Positions 8,125-17,359 are shown, counted from the first letter of the stretch. The stretch is 51,037 bases of DNA from Myxococcales bacterium (GCA_028287105.1 JAQBQH010000206.1:1-51037); one strand, 5' to 3'. The notes: generated from the letters alone by a model not told the origin. Numbers and translations: made by a program.

Positions 8125-8172
8125 CTCGACGGGAGTGCCTTTTCAGGCGTACGATTGGGCCTGAGGTGCACT

Positions 8173-9741
8173 ATGGCGTACCTGTACGGCGACTCGACCC
8201 CGGCGGACCTGGGCGTCGACTACATCGAGTTTCTTCGCGACGCCCTCGACTTCTCGGTACAGGTGCTCGCCGCCGACGAGCGCATGCGCCAGGGCTCGGC
8301 CCGCGCTACCGAGGTGGTCAAGCTGAGTGACGGGGAGGTCGCGCGGCTCGAGGCGCTCGGCGCGGCGCAGGCCCACGCCATCGAGAACTTCGACATCGGC
8401 AGCGGCGAGTCGGCCACGGCGCAGTGCGCGCAGGCGCTCCTGCGCGGCGCCGCCGAGACGCTGCGCGGATCGATCGAGCGCGTGCGCTCGGCGGCCGCTG
8501 GCGACGTCGGTAAGCTCGAGGAAGAGGCGCGCCGCGATCGCGAGCGTTGCGTCGACGCGCTCTCGGCGTTCTTGAAGCGCCACGACCTGCCCGGCATGAC
8601 GGCGGAGCTGCGGCTGCAGCAGCTGAACGGCGCCAACTATGCGACGCGCCTCTACGTCAAAGCGCTCGATTCGCTCGCCGCGGTCATCGAGCTGGACGTG
8701 CCGCAGGGGCATCTGTTCGCCGGCGTGGCGCGCGTCGACAAGCTGATCGAGCGGCTCGAGGTGCACGCGCCCGAGTCGGGCGGCTGGCTGCGCAAAGAGG
8801 TGAAGCTGCGGCCGCAGCGGCTCGACAAGGAGTTCATCACCGCGCTCGTGTCCAACGCCAACGAGTCGCTGATCCATCTGCGCACCGCCGCCGACGGCAC
8901 CGGCGTGGGCTTCGATCTGGTCGTCAGGAACGGCGCGCGCGTCAAGCTGAGCCGCATCGGCGAGGCGGGCGATGCGCCGCCCTTCGATCTCGACGAGACC
9001 GATTCTGCCAAGGTGCGCGAGTTTCGCGACAAGCTCCTGGCGGCGACGGCCGACCTGCGCCAGGCGCGCAAGTCGATCGTCGAGGCGATGCTCGGTGACA
9101 AGCCGCTTCGCGAGCAGCGCGATCCCAAGATGATCGTGGAGCGGCTGGTGGCGGTCATGGCGCCGGTGGTGCGCGAGATCGCCAAGCGCTCGCTCGGTGC
9201 GACGGAGCTGGTGCTCAAGCGGCAGACCGGCGACGGACGGCGCGAAGAGATCTTCGTGTCGCGCAAGGATCTGCAGCAGAAGCTGCGGCCGCTCGGTCCG
9301 GCGGGGCGTGCGCTGTTCAAGCCGCTCGACCTCGGGGAGCTGCCGCCGGAAGAGGCGGCGCCGATCAGCCTCGACAAGCCCAAGGGGCGCGGGAACGACG
9401 ACAAGACGGCAACCGGCGACAAGATCGGCAACGAAGCCGGCGCCGACAAGGCGCTCGCCGACAAAGCGGCGGCCGACAAGGTGGCAGCCGACAAGGTCGC
9501 GGCCGACAAGGCGGCGGCCGACAAAGCGGCTGCCGACAAGCTCGCCGCCGACAAGCTCGCCGATCGCAAGCGGACCGCGGCCGAGCGGTCGCTATTCGCC
9601 GAGGCGCTCGCGGTCGACAAGCCGGCCTCCGGTCGGCCGAACGCCTCGCCCGCCTCGGCGGGCAAGGACGAGGCGGTCCGCCTCGACGACTCGCTCGACC
9701 GCCTCATCGTCACCGAGGAGACCGTCCGTAAGCCGCAGTAA
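8173..9741 (+). CDS. Unrecognised protein with C-terminal ADKxA repeat tail
   Basis: I do not recognise a family in this 522-residue product. The N-terminus MAYLYGDSTPADLGVDYIEF is followed by long charged helices (about 40-160) consistent with coiled coil, then a mixed region to about residue 400, with no signal peptide or membrane segment. The C-terminal 120 residues are low complexity: eight units of the pentapeptide ADKxA encoded by a 15-bp minisatellite, then a short acidic tail. The ATG at 8173 has GAGG at 8163-8166 upstream and is preferred over an in-frame TTG at 8155. Expected to be cytoplasmic. Confidence 0.6.
   Translation: MAYLYGDSTPADLGVDYIEFLRDALDFSVQVLAADERMRQGSARATEVVKLSDGEVARLEALGAAQAHAIENFDIGSGESATAQCAQALLRGAAETLRGSIERVRSAAAGDVGKLEEEARRDRERCVDALSAFLKRHDLPGMTAELRLQQLNGANYATRLYVKALDSLAAVIELDVPQGHLFAGVARVDKLIERLEVHAPESGGWLRKEVKLRPQRLDKEFITALVSNANESLIHLRTAADGTGVGFDLVVRNGARVKLSRIGEAGDAPPFDLDETDSAKVREFRDKLLAATADLRQARKSIVEAMLGDKPLREQRDPKMIVERLVAVMAPVVREIAKRSLGATELVLKRQTGDGRREEIFVSRKDLQQKLRPLGPAGRALFKPLDLGELPPEEAAPISLDKPKGRGNDDKTATGDKIGNEAGADKALADKAAADKVAADKVAADKAAADKAAADKLAADKLADRKRTAAERSLFAEALAVDKPASGRPNASPASAGKDEAVRLDDSLDRLIVTEETVRKPQ
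9442..9567 (+). repeat. 15-bp in-frame minisatellite (ADKxA)
   Basis: Eight degenerate 15-bp units centred on GCCGACAAG run in frame through the 3' part of the preceding gene. Variation falls mainly in the codons after ADK, so the Asp-Lys spacing is kept. Copy number is likely to vary between strains. Confidence 0.8.
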
Positions 9742-9796
9742 CTCCTCGCCTTTCCGCCTGATAGAACGAACGCCGCGGTGGCGCGTTGAACCGTGC

Positions 9797-10360
9797 ATGA
9801 CGACGCGACTGCCAGTGGTTCTCGACAAGCTCCGCATCGCCACCCCGTGCAAGGCCGACTGGGACGACATGAAGGGCGACGACCGCGTCCGCTTCTGCGG
9901 GCGCTGCGAAAAGAACGTCTACAACCTGTCGGAGATGACGCGCGCCGATGCCGAGGCGCTCGTGCGCGAGAAGGAGGGCCGCATGTGCGTGCGCCTCTAT
10001 CAGCGCACCGACGGAACCGTGCTCACCAACGACTGCCCCGTCGGCGTGCGCCGCGCGCGGCTGCGCCAGCGCGTCTGGGCCTCGGTGTCGGGCGTTGCCG
10101 CTTCGGTGGCGCTCGCGCTCGGCCTCTTCTCCGGCCGTGCACGCGCCGACCTGACCATCGGCGGCGACAAGACCCAGCCGGCGCAGCAGCCGCAGCCGCA
10201 TCGCGTGCTCATGGGCGGCCCCGTGGCTCGTCCGCCCGAGCTCCTGATGGGCAAGATCAAGATGCCCGACCCGCCCAAGCCGCCGAAGAAGCCGCCGGCG
10301 ACGATGGGCGAGCCGATGCCGATCATGGGCGACATCGCCGTCGACCGCACCGCCAAGTAG
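9797..10360 (+). CDS. Cys-motif membrane protein with Pro-rich C-terminus
   Basis: The 187-residue product has an N-terminal module PCKADWDDM...RFCGRCEKNVYNLSEMT with a CxxC pair and further cysteines (CVRLYQRTDG, NDCPVG). I recognise this motif from small uncharacterised membrane proteins of several phyla. A single membrane segment at about 95-115 (VWASVSGVAASVALALGLFSG) follows, then a Pro/Lys/Met-rich tail of about 70 residues that should lie outside the membrane. The cysteines could bind a metal or a redox partner. It is co-directional with the preceding gene but separated by 55 bp. Confidence 0.55.
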   Translation: MTTRLPVVLDKLRIATPCKADWDDMKGDDRVRFCGRCEKNVYNLSEMTRADAEALVREKEGRMCVRLYQRTDGTVLTNDCPVGVRRARLRQRVWASVSGVAASVALALGLFSGRARADLTIGGDKTQPAQQPQPHRVLMGGPVARPPELLMGKIKMPDPPKPPKKPPATMGEPMPIMGDIAVDRTAK

Positions 10361-10803
10361 CTCGCGCGACACGCACGAAACTCCCAAGCGTGCACGCGTT
10401 GCATGTTGGGTTCTTCACGGCGGGCTGGGGATTGTTTGTGGATATCGCGCTTCCGGCGCGACCTAAAGCCGCCAGGATCCTCGCCCACACCTCGCCTGCA
10501 CAAAAGTTGGGCGCCGTCGGGCCGCGACCTTACGCGCGCCGTCGCTCGTTCAAGGAGGTGCGGCTCAGGCAACCGAAACCATTACGCTTGCAAAATTTGC
10601 CGACGGTGGCTGCGCTGGACGATTGCTGCGCTCGTCGCCACGGCCAGGCTTCGTGAAAACCGCGGGGACGGGTCGCCTCGAAAATGTCAACAGGTCTCGT
10701 TTCACGCCCGGCCCGGAGATCTTGCGGCAGGCGCGATTCGGAAGGCCTGCCGGCGGTGTTTACGATGGCGTCAAACCGCCGTCCGACGTATATAGCGCGC
10801 GGC
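10361..10803. other. Gene-free stretch
   Basis: These 443 bp hold no convincing gene, tRNA or repeat. Open frames here are short and have the composition of random GC-rich DNA. An A/T-containing TATATA at 10789-10794 lies just before the ABC-F gene and could be part of a promoter, but no well-spaced -35 element accompanies it. Confidence 0.5.
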
Positions 10804-12414
10804 ATGGCGAATATGCAGGTAGTCGCGGTTACCAAATCGTACGGCTCGAAGAAGCTCTTCGAGGACGTCACCGTCAACTTCACGGGCGGCAAGCGCTACG
10901 GCCTCACCGGCCCCAACGGCGCCGGTAAGTCGACCTTCATGAAGATCCTGGCCGGGGATCTCGATCCTGACACCGGGACCGTCTCGCGTCCGGAAAAGAC
11001 CTCGGTCCTTCGGCAGGAGCAGTTCGGCTACGAGGACGTCCGCGTCATCGACGTCGTCTTGCAGGGCAACAAGAAGCTGTGGGCGGTCATGAGCGAGAAG
11101 GAGCAGATCCTCGCGCTGCCCGACATCACCGACGAGCAGGGGCACCGGCTCGGCGACATCGAGGGGATCATCGCCGAGGAGGACGGCTATAGCGCCGAGT
11201 CCGACGCGGCCGTGCTGCTGTCGGGCCTCGGGATCCCGGCCGAGGCGCTCGACCGGCCCATGCGCGAGCTGGCCGGCGGATTGCGCCTGCGCGTGCTCCT
11301 GGCCCAGGCGCTCTTCGGCAAGCCCGAGGTCCTGCTGCTCGACGAGCCGACCAACAACCTCGACCTCGATTCGATCCGCTGGCTCGAGAGCTTCTTGTGC
11401 GAGTACGAAGGAGTGCTCGTCACCATCTCGCACGATCGCCACTTCTTGAACGCGATCTGCACGCACGTCGCCGACATCGACTACAACACCATCATCACGT
11501 ACACCGGCGGCTACGACGACATGGTCGAGGCCAAGAGCCAGGTGCGCGGGCGCGTCGAGTCGGAGAACGACGATCGCCGCAAGAAGATCGCGCAGCTGCA
11601 GGACTTCGTCGCGCGCTTCGGCGCCGGTACGCGCGCGTCGCAGGTGCAGAGCCGGAAGAAGGAGATCCAGAAGCTGCAGGTCTCCGACTTGAAGAAGTCG
11701 AACATCGAGCGGCCGTTCATCCAGTTCCTGGTCAAGCGCGCCTCGGGGAAGCAGACGTTGACGCTCGACTCACTCTCCAAGGCGTGGCCCGGCGTCGAGA
11801 TCTGCAAGGACTTCACGTCGCTCGTGAGCAAGGGCGAGAAGGTCGCCATCGTCGGCGGCAACGGCGTCGGCAAGACCACGATGTGCCGCATGCTCGTTGG
11901 CGAGCTCGAGCCCGATGGCGGGACGATCGAGTGGGGGCACGAGGTCTCCGTCGGCTACATCGCGCAGGACCATGGCGACAGCATCCCCAAGAACACCACC
12001 ATCGATCAGTGGCTGCATTCGTTCGACGATCGCGCCTACCTGCAGGACATCCGCGGCCTCCTCGGCAAGATGCTGTTCAAGGGTGAAGAGGGGCTCAAGC
12101 CGACGGCGGCGCTCTCGGGCGGCGAGGCGGTGCGCATGCTCTTCGCCAAGCTGATGCTGACCAAGAACAACGTCCTCGTCCTCGACGAGCCGACCAACCA
12201 TCTCGATCTCGAGTCGATCGTCGCGCTCGGCGAGGCGCTCTCGCGCTTCGAGGGGACGGCCTTCGTCGTGACGCACGATCGCGATCTGATCTCGACCTTC
12301 GCCACGCGCCTGTTCGCGTTCGACGAGCGCGGGCTCACCGACTTCCGCGGCACCTACGACGAGTATCTGGCGCAGCGCGAGGGTGGCAGCGGGTCGTCGC
12401 GCAAGCGTCGCTGA
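10804..12414 (+). CDS. ABC-F family ATPase (YbiT-like)
   Basis: The 536-residue soluble product has two ABC domains and no membrane segments. The first has Walker A GPNGAGKST (36-44) and Walker B LLLDEPTNNLDLDS; the second has GGNGVGKTT and VLDEPTNHLDLES. The signature is LSGGE in the second domain but LAGGL in the first. The ABC-F linker between domains is present. Such proteins act at the ribosome E site and modulate translation; the YbiT type is the closest in length and sequence to my eye. The start is taken at MANMQVVAVTKSYGS; an ATG three codons later is equally possible and in-frame extension to 10765 cannot be excluded. Confidence 0.9.
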   Translation: MANMQVVAVTKSYGSKKLFEDVTVNFTGGKRYGLTGPNGAGKSTFMKILAGDLDPDTGTVSRPEKTSVLRQEQFGYEDVRVIDVVLQGNKKLWAVMSEKEQILALPDITDEQGHRLGDIEGIIAEEDGYSAESDAAVLLSGLGIPAEALDRPMRELAGGLRLRVLLAQALFGKPEVLLLDEPTNNLDLDSIRWLESFLCEYEGVLVTISHDRHFLNAICTHVADIDYNTIITYTGGYDDMVEAKSQVRGRVESENDDRRKKIAQLQDFVARFGAGTRASQVQSRKKEIQKLQVSDLKKSNIERPFIQFLVKRASGKQTLTLDSLSKAWPGVEICKDFTSLVSKGEKVAIVGGNGVGKTTMCRMLVGELEPDGGTIEWGHEVSVGYIAQDHGDSIPKNTTIDQWLHSFDDRAYLQDIRGLLGKMLFKGEEGLKPTAALSGGEAVRMLFAKLMLTKNNVLVLDEPTNHLDLESIVALGEALSRFEGTAFVVTHDRDLISTFATRLFAFDERGLTDFRGTYDEYLAQREGGSGSSRKRR

Positions 12415-12438
12415 TCCGCGCGCGACGAGCGACGAAGC

Positions 12439-13686
12439 ATGGCGGCCTGCGGTCTCGACTTCGGCACCAGCAACAGCACCGTGGCGCTCCCGTCGGGGGA
12501 GGCGCTGCCGATCGATCCCACCGCGCCGTCGCCGCGCCTGTTCCGCTCGGTCCTCTTCTTCCCCGAGGAGGTCAAGACGATCCTCGCCGGGAACGCCGCC
12601 ATCGAGGAGTATCTCGAGCGCTCTGATGGGCGCTTCATCCAGTCGGTCAAGGGTTGGCTGCCGAGCGCGTCGTTCACGGCGACGCAGATTCGCAACAAGG
12701 CGTACAAGCTCGAGGACCTGGTCGCGCTCCTCTTACGCCGCATCCGCGAGCAGGCCGAGCGCGCGGCCGGCACGACGCTCGACGAGGTGACGCTCGGGCG
12801 GCCCGCCGTCTTCTCGCCGGATCCCGAGGCCGACGCGCGCGCCGAGACGCGCCTCCTGCGCGCCGCCGAGCTGGCGGGATTTCGCAGCGTGCGCTTCCTC
12901 ATCGAGCCGATCGCGGCGGCGCTCGCCTACGAAGCGACGCTGACCCGCGACGAGCTGGTGCTGGTGGCCGACTTCGGCGCCGGCACCTCCGACCTCACGC
13001 TCATGCGGCTCGGTCCCGGCCGCGGCGGTGCGCGCGATCGCCGCGCCGACGTCGTGGCCTCGGGCGGCGTCGACATTGGCGGCGATCGCTTCGACGCCGA
13101 GATCATGCGCCACAAGCTGTTGCGCCACTTCGGCGCCGGCTCGAGCTACCACACGTTCGACAAGCGCATGCCTATTCCCAATCACATCCTCGGCAAGCTG
13201 CTCTCGTGGCACGAGATGTCGTTCATCCGCGAGCGCGCGACGCAGAAGCTCATCGATCACATGCTGCACGCGAGCGACAACGTGCCGGCCATCGAGGCGC
13301 TCTTCGATCTCGTCGAGGAGAACCTCGGCTATCGACTGTTTCGCGCCATCGAGGCGGCCAAGATTCGCCTCTCCACCGACGACGCCACCACCGTCGACTT
13401 CGACGAGGCGCGCGTGCAGATCCACGAGCCGTTGACGCGGCGCGAGTTCGAGACCTTCGCCGCGCCGCTGCTCGAAGGGCTCGAGAGCTGCACCAGCGAG
13501 CTGTTGACGCGCGCCAAGGTCGCGCCCGACGCCATCGACTCGGTCTTCCTCACCGGCGGCTCGTCGCAGATCCCGTCGGTGCGGCGGCTGTTCGCGGATC
13601 GCTTCGGCGAGCGGCGGCTGCGCACCGCCGACGCCTTCACCAGCGTCGCCGAGGGGCTCGGTCGCAGCGCCGGCGCCGCTTCGTAG
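12439..13686 (+). CDS. Hsp70-family ATPase (YegD-like)
   Basis: The 415-residue product keeps the actin/Hsp70 nucleotide-binding fold: phosphate 1 GLDFGTSNSTVAL at the N-terminus, phosphate 2 VLVADFGAGTSDLTLM near residue 175, the adenosine motif VFLTGGSSQIPSVRRLF near 370, and the EPIAAALAYE connection. It lacks the substrate-binding and lid domains of DnaK, as in YegD-type proteins. It follows the ABC-F gene by 24 bp on the same strand and may be co-transcribed with it. Its client is unknown. Confidence 0.85.
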   Translation: MAACGLDFGTSNSTVALPSGEALPIDPTAPSPRLFRSVLFFPEEVKTILAGNAAIEEYLERSDGRFIQSVKGWLPSASFTATQIRNKAYKLEDLVALLLRRIREQAERAAGTTLDEVTLGRPAVFSPDPEADARAETRLLRAAELAGFRSVRFLIEPIAAALAYEATLTRDELVLVADFGAGTSDLTLMRLGPGRGGARDRRADVVASGGVDIGGDRFDAEIMRHKLLRHFGAGSSYHTFDKRMPIPNHILGKLLSWHEMSFIRERATQKLIDHMLHASDNVPAIEALFDLVEENLGYRLFRAIEAAKIRLSTDDATTVDFDEARVQIHEPLTRREFETFAAPLLEGLESCTSELLTRAKVAPDAIDSVFLTGGSSQIPSVRRLFADRFGERRLRTADAFTSVAEGLGRSAGAAS

Positions 13687-13699
13687 CGCCGCCTTGTCG

Positions 13700-14527
13700 T
13701 TACTGCCGATCGGAGGCGAACTGCGGCAGGCGGGCGACGAGCGCGGCGGTATCGGGCGGCGCGTCGGCGGGTAGCGGTGCGTCGGGTCGCAGCAGCCGCT
13801 CGGGCCAGCGACGGTCGAGCGGTCGCGCCACGTCGGCGAGGTCGACGGCGGCGAAGGTGGTCTGCGCCTTTTCGCCGATGGCATCGCCGACGCCGACGGC
13901 CCAGCCGGCGAGCAGCAGCGCCACCCGCGTCGCCGTCGAGGCGCTGTAGGTGACCAGCGTGCAGCGCGGACCGGCGGCGCGGCGCATCGCGCGAAAGGCG
14001 GCGATGGTCCACAAGGACGGGTTGGCGCGCGGCGAAAACGGATCCCAGAAGACGATGTCGGCGCGGGTCCATTCGCGCGCCAGCGTCTGCAGGACGTCGC
14101 CGTGGCGCAGCTCCCAACGGGTGTGCTCGCTCTCGTGGCTGCCGCCGCCGAGGAGGGCGCGCGCCGCCAGCGCCGGCTCGCCGAGGAGACCGAAGGTCTC
14201 GCCGTAACCGAGCGCCAGGTTCAAGGCGCCGAGGTCACGCTCGAAGCTGACGAGGTGCAGCCGCGCGGCGTCGGCGGGCGCGGCTTCGGCGGTGGCGCGG
14301 GCGCACAGCGCGTTGGAGCCGGCGCCGAGACCGATGTCGAACAGCACCAGCTCCGCCGACGCGCGCGCGCCGAGCCGCTCGGCCAGCCGCGACTGCCGCA
14401 CGTAGAGCGCCTCCGCCTCGGCGAGCGGACCGACGCCGGGATGCATCACCTCGCCAGCTTCGAGGCTGCGCATGGCGAGCGCGCCGCCGCGCGTGCGCAC
14501 CACCTCGTGGCCGCGCGCCTCGCTCAC
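13700..14527 (-). CDS. MnmC/MnmD-type tRNA (mnm5s2U34) methyltransferase
   Basis: The 275-residue product is a Rossmann methyltransferase of the Methyltransf_30 (DUF752) family: SAM motif VLFDIGLGAGSNAL near residue 65, and the family signature VFWDPFSPRANPSLWT near 165, then TLVTYSAS and a GEKAQTTF end. In MnmC or stand-alone MnmD this domain methylates the aminomethyl group of wobble uridine 34. The oxidoreductase half of MnmC is absent. The GTG start overlaps the tgt stop (GTGA, 14524-14527), placing two wobble-position modification enzymes in one operon. Confidence 0.8.
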   Translation of the reverse strand: MSEARGHEVVRTRGGALAMRSLEAGEVMHPGVGPLAEAEALYVRQSRLAERLGARASAELVLFDIGLGAGSNALCARATAEAAPADAARLHLVSFERDLGALNLALGYGETFGLLGEPALAARALLGGGSHESEHTRWELRHGDVLQTLAREWTRADIVFWDPFSPRANPSLWTIAAFRAMRRAAGPRCTLVTYSASTATRVALLLAGWAVGVGDAIGEKAQTTFAAVDLADVARPLDRRWPERLLRPDAPLPADAPPDTAALVARLPQFASDRQ

Positions 14528-15657
14528 GCTTGCGCCTCGGCATGTTCGTGGCGATCGATGCGCGCCAGCTGCTCGCGCGCGAAGGCCGCGTAGTGGCCGG
14601 CGTCGATGGCGGCGCGCGCCTCGCGCATGAGCTGCAGGTAGTGATGCAGGTTGTGCACGGTCAAGAGGCGCGGCCCGAGCGGCTCGCCGCACTTCATGAG
14701 GTGGTGGAGATAGGCGCGGCTGAAGTTGCCGCAGGTCGAGCAGGCGCAGGCGGCGTCGAGCGGCGCCATCGAGAGGCGGTTGACGGCGCGCGTGACCCGC
14801 ACGCGGCCGGTCGAGGTGAACGCCGTGCCCTGCCACGCCAGCGTCGTCGGGATGACGCAATCGAACATGTCGACGCCCCAGGCCATCGCGCGCAACAGAT
14901 CGGGCGGCGTGCCGACGCCCATGAGGTAGCGCGGGCGATCGACGGGCAAGAGGTCGGCCGCGAGCGCGGTCATCTCTTCGCGCTGCGCGCGCGTGTCACC
15001 GACGGCCAGCCCGCCGATGGCGAAGCCGTCGAACGGATGCGCCGACAAAAAGTCGACCGACTCCTGGCGCAACGACGGCACCACGCCGCCCTGCACGATG
15101 GCGAAGAGCGCCTGCTCGGGATTGGTGCGCGCCGCCAGGCTGCGCAGCGCCCAGCGATGGGTGCGCTCCATGGCCGCGCGCATGGTCGCCTCGTCGGCGG
15201 TGGAGTCGATGCACTCGTCGAGCACCATCATGATGTCGGAGCCGATGGCGGTCTGCATCTCGATCGAGCGCTCGGGCGAGAGCATGTGAACGCGGCCGTC
15301 GATGTAGCTCTTGAAGCGCGCGCCCTCCTCGGTGACGGTGCGATCGGCCGAGAGCGAGAAGATCTGATAGCCGCCCGAATCGGTGAGCACCGGCCGCGGC
15401 CAGCGCATGAACGCGTGGATGCCGCCGATCTGGCGAAAGAGCTCGGGGCCCGGCCGCAGGAGGAGGTGGTAGGTGTTGCCGAGGATGATGGGCGCGTCGA
15501 GGGTCAGCAGATCCTCGGGCGTCATGCCGGTGACGGTCGCGCGCGTGCCGACCGCCATGAAGACGGGGGTCTCGACGGGCCCGCGCGCGGTCTCGAGGGT
15601 GCCGCGGCGCGCCCGCGAGTGCGGGTCGCGAGCGCCGGGAGTGAAGCGAAACGGCAT
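14524..15657 (-). CDS. tgt: Queuine/preQ1 tRNA-guanine transglycosylase
   Basis: The 377-residue product has the usual length of Tgt. TDSGGYQ (92-98) carries the family's active-site aspartate, and GVDMFDCVIPT contains the nucleophile aspartate. The C-terminal zinc site is CACSTC followed by YLHHL. The enzyme exchanges G34 for preQ1 in GUN-anticodon tRNAs. After the nucleophile the usual TRNARNGHLF reads TTLAWQGTAF, so the arginines of that loop are missing; I associate this with a subgroup in related bacteria rather than with inactivation. The start is MPFRFTPG. It is divergent from the phosphatase gene and overlaps the methyltransferase gene downstream. Confidence 0.95.
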   Translation of the reverse strand: MPFRFTPGARDPHSRARRGTLETARGPVETPVFMAVGTRATVTGMTPEDLLTLDAPIILGNTYHLLLRPGPELFRQIGGIHAFMRWPRPVLTDSGGYQIFSLSADRTVTEEGARFKSYIDGRVHMLSPERSIEMQTAIGSDIMMVLDECIDSTADEATMRAAMERTHRWALRSLAARTNPEQALFAIVQGGVVPSLRQESVDFLSAHPFDGFAIGGLAVGDTRAQREEMTALAADLLPVDRPRYLMGVGTPPDLLRAMAWGVDMFDCVIPTTLAWQGTAFTSTGRVRVTRAVNRLSMAPLDAACACSTCGNFSRAYLHHLMKCGEPLGPRLLTVHNLHHYLQLMREARAAIDAGHYAAFAREQLARIDRHEHAEAQA

Positions 15658-15714
15658 GCCCGGCGAGGGTAGCAGGGATTGTAGATCGTGGCCCGTCGTG
15701 CTTAGAAGGTTCCC

Positions 15715-16485
15715 ATGGGCGAGGCGCGCAAGGCGTGGCCGACGACGCTGTGGCTGGTGCGCCACGGCGAGAGCGCGGGCAACGTCGCGCTGGCCGCGGC
15801 CGAGCTGGCCGAATCCCCGACCATCGACGTCGCCGCGCGCGACCACGACGTGCCGCTCTCGAACGTCGGCGAGCAGCAGGCGCAGGCGCTCGGGCGCTGG
15901 TTCGCGTCGATGCCGGCCGCCGAGCGGCCCACCGCCATCCTGGCATCACCCTATCGGCGCGCCTGCGCGACGGCGGAGATCATCGGCACGGCGCTCGCGC
16001 TGCAGGCGCGGAGCGCCTTTGCCGTCGACGAGCGGCTGCGCGAAAAAGAGATGGGCGCGCTCAACCGCCTGACCAAGTTCGGTATCACGCAGCGCTTTCC
16101 CGAGGAGGTCGAGCGGCGCGGCGCGATCGGCAAGTTCTACTATCGCCCGCCGGGCGGCGAGAGCTGGTGCGACGTGTTGCTGAGGCTGCGCAGCGTGCTC
16201 GATACCCTGGCGCGCGACTATTGTAACGAGCGGGTGCTCGTCGTCAGCCACCAGGTGATCGTGACCTGTACGCGGTACCTTCTCGAGCGCATGGACGAGC
16301 ACACGATCTTGCAGACCGATCGCGATCAGCCGGTGCCGAACTGCTCGGTGACCGCCTACGACCTCCCCGAGGTGTGGCGGCGCGACATGCCGATCGAGCC
16401 GAAGCTGATCTATTTCGTGGCGCCGCTCGAGAGTGAGGGCGCGCCGGTGACGACCAAGTCGGATGCGCCGCGCGACACGAAATAA
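15715..16485 (+). CDS. Histidine phosphatase family protein
   Basis: The 256-residue product has the phosphoglycerate mutase-like fold: LVRHGESAGN near residue 14 with the phosphohistidine, the SPYRRACATAEII motif with the second arginine, Glu in LREKEMG, and the second catalytic His in VVSHQVI. Substrate is not predictable from sequence. The gene's 3' end overlaps the NAD(P)HX dehydratase gene by 23 bp, suggesting co-expression. Confidence 0.85.
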   Translation: MGEARKAWPTTLWLVRHGESAGNVALAAAELAESPTIDVAARDHDVPLSNVGEQQAQALGRWFASMPAAERPTAILASPYRRACATAEIIGTALALQARSAFAVDERLREKEMGALNRLTKFGITQRFPEEVERRGAIGKFYYRPPGGESWCDVLLRLRSVLDTLARDYCNERVLVVSHQVIVTCTRYLLERMDEHTILQTDRDQPVPNCSVTAYDLPEVWRRDMPIEPKLIYFVAPLESEGAPVTTKSDAPRDTK

Positions 16486-17359
16486 GCCGCGGCTGATCAC
16501 GCGCGCGCTCCTGCGCGGCTGGCCGCTGCCGGTGGCCGCCGATGGCGACAAGGAGAGCCGCGGGCGCGTGCTCATCGTCGGCGGCGCGGCGGCGATGCCG
16601 GGCGCGGTGATCCTGGCGGCGACCGCGGCGCTGCGGGCCGGCGCGGGCAAGCTGCAGATCGCGACGCCGGCGAGCGCGCGCGGTCTCGTCGCTGCGGCGG
16701 TGCCCGAGGCGTGCGTCTTCGCGCTGCCGGAGGCGAAGGACGGGGCCATCTCGCCGCGCGCGGCCAAGGAGATCGCGGCGCGCGCCGAGCGCAGCGATGC
16801 GGTCCTCGTCGGTCCCGGGATGATGGGCGACGTGGGCGCGCTCATGCGTGCGCTCGCGGGCAAGCTGAAGGACGCGACCGTTCTCCTCGACGCCGAGGCG
16901 ATGATGTTCCTGGCCGATGATCCGACGGCGCTGCATCACCTGCGCGGGCGGCTGGTGCTGACGCCGCACGCGGGCGAGTTCGCGTCGCTGCGTGGGGTGT
17001 CGAAGGATGAGGCGCTGGCGGATGCGCATCGGCTGGCGTGCACCGCGGCGGCCGACCTGCGCGCAGTGGTCGTGCTCAAGGGGGCCGAGAGCTTCGTCGT
17101 GACGCCCGAGGGCGACGGCTACGTGAACCGTGACGGCAACGTGGGGCTCGCGACCTCCGGATCGGGCGACACGCTGGCGGGGATCATCGTCGGGCTGCTC
17201 GCTCGCGGGTGCGAGCCGCTACCGGCGACGGCGTGGGGCGTGCACCTGCACGCGTGCGCCGGGGATAACCTGGCGCGGCGCATCGGGCCGATCGGCTATC
17301 TGGCGCGCGAGATTCCCGACGAGATCCCGGCGCTGATGCGGCGCGTGGGTGCGCGCTAG
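16463..17359 (+). CDS. nnrD: ADP/ATP-dependent NAD(P)H-hydrate dehydratase
   Basis: The 298-residue product matches the C-terminal (carbohydrate kinase-like) half of YjeF. It has a VLIVGG start of the fold, VGPGMM, the LTPHAGEF motif, and near the C-terminus GSGDTLAGII with the catalytic Asp. It repairs hydrated NAD(P)H. The epimerase half (NnrE) is absent from this chain. Its stop and the stop of the convergent fghA gene share the palindrome CTAG at 17356-17359. Confidence 0.9.
   Translation: MRRATRNKPRLITRALLRGWPLPVAADGDKESRGRVLIVGGAAAMPGAVILAATAALRAGAGKLQIATPASARGLVAAAVPEACVFALPEAKDGAISPRAAKEIAARAERSDAVLVGPGMMGDVGALMRALAGKLKDATVLLDAEAMMFLADDPTALHHLRGRLVLTPHAGEFASLRGVSKDEALADAHRLACTAAADLRAVVVLKGAESFVVTPEGDGYVNRDGNVGLATSGSGDTLAGIIVGLLARGCEPLPATAWGVHLHACAGDNLARRIGPIGYLAREIPDEIPALMRRVGAR

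Noticed and set aside
9442-9567. CRISPR-like array
   Set aside because: The units are 15 bp with no spacers and encode a regular peptide in frame.
10361-10803. Riboswitch or small RNA before the ABC-F gene
   Set aside because: I found no conserved-looking stem set or attenuator hairpin; only GC-rich sequence without structure beyond chance.
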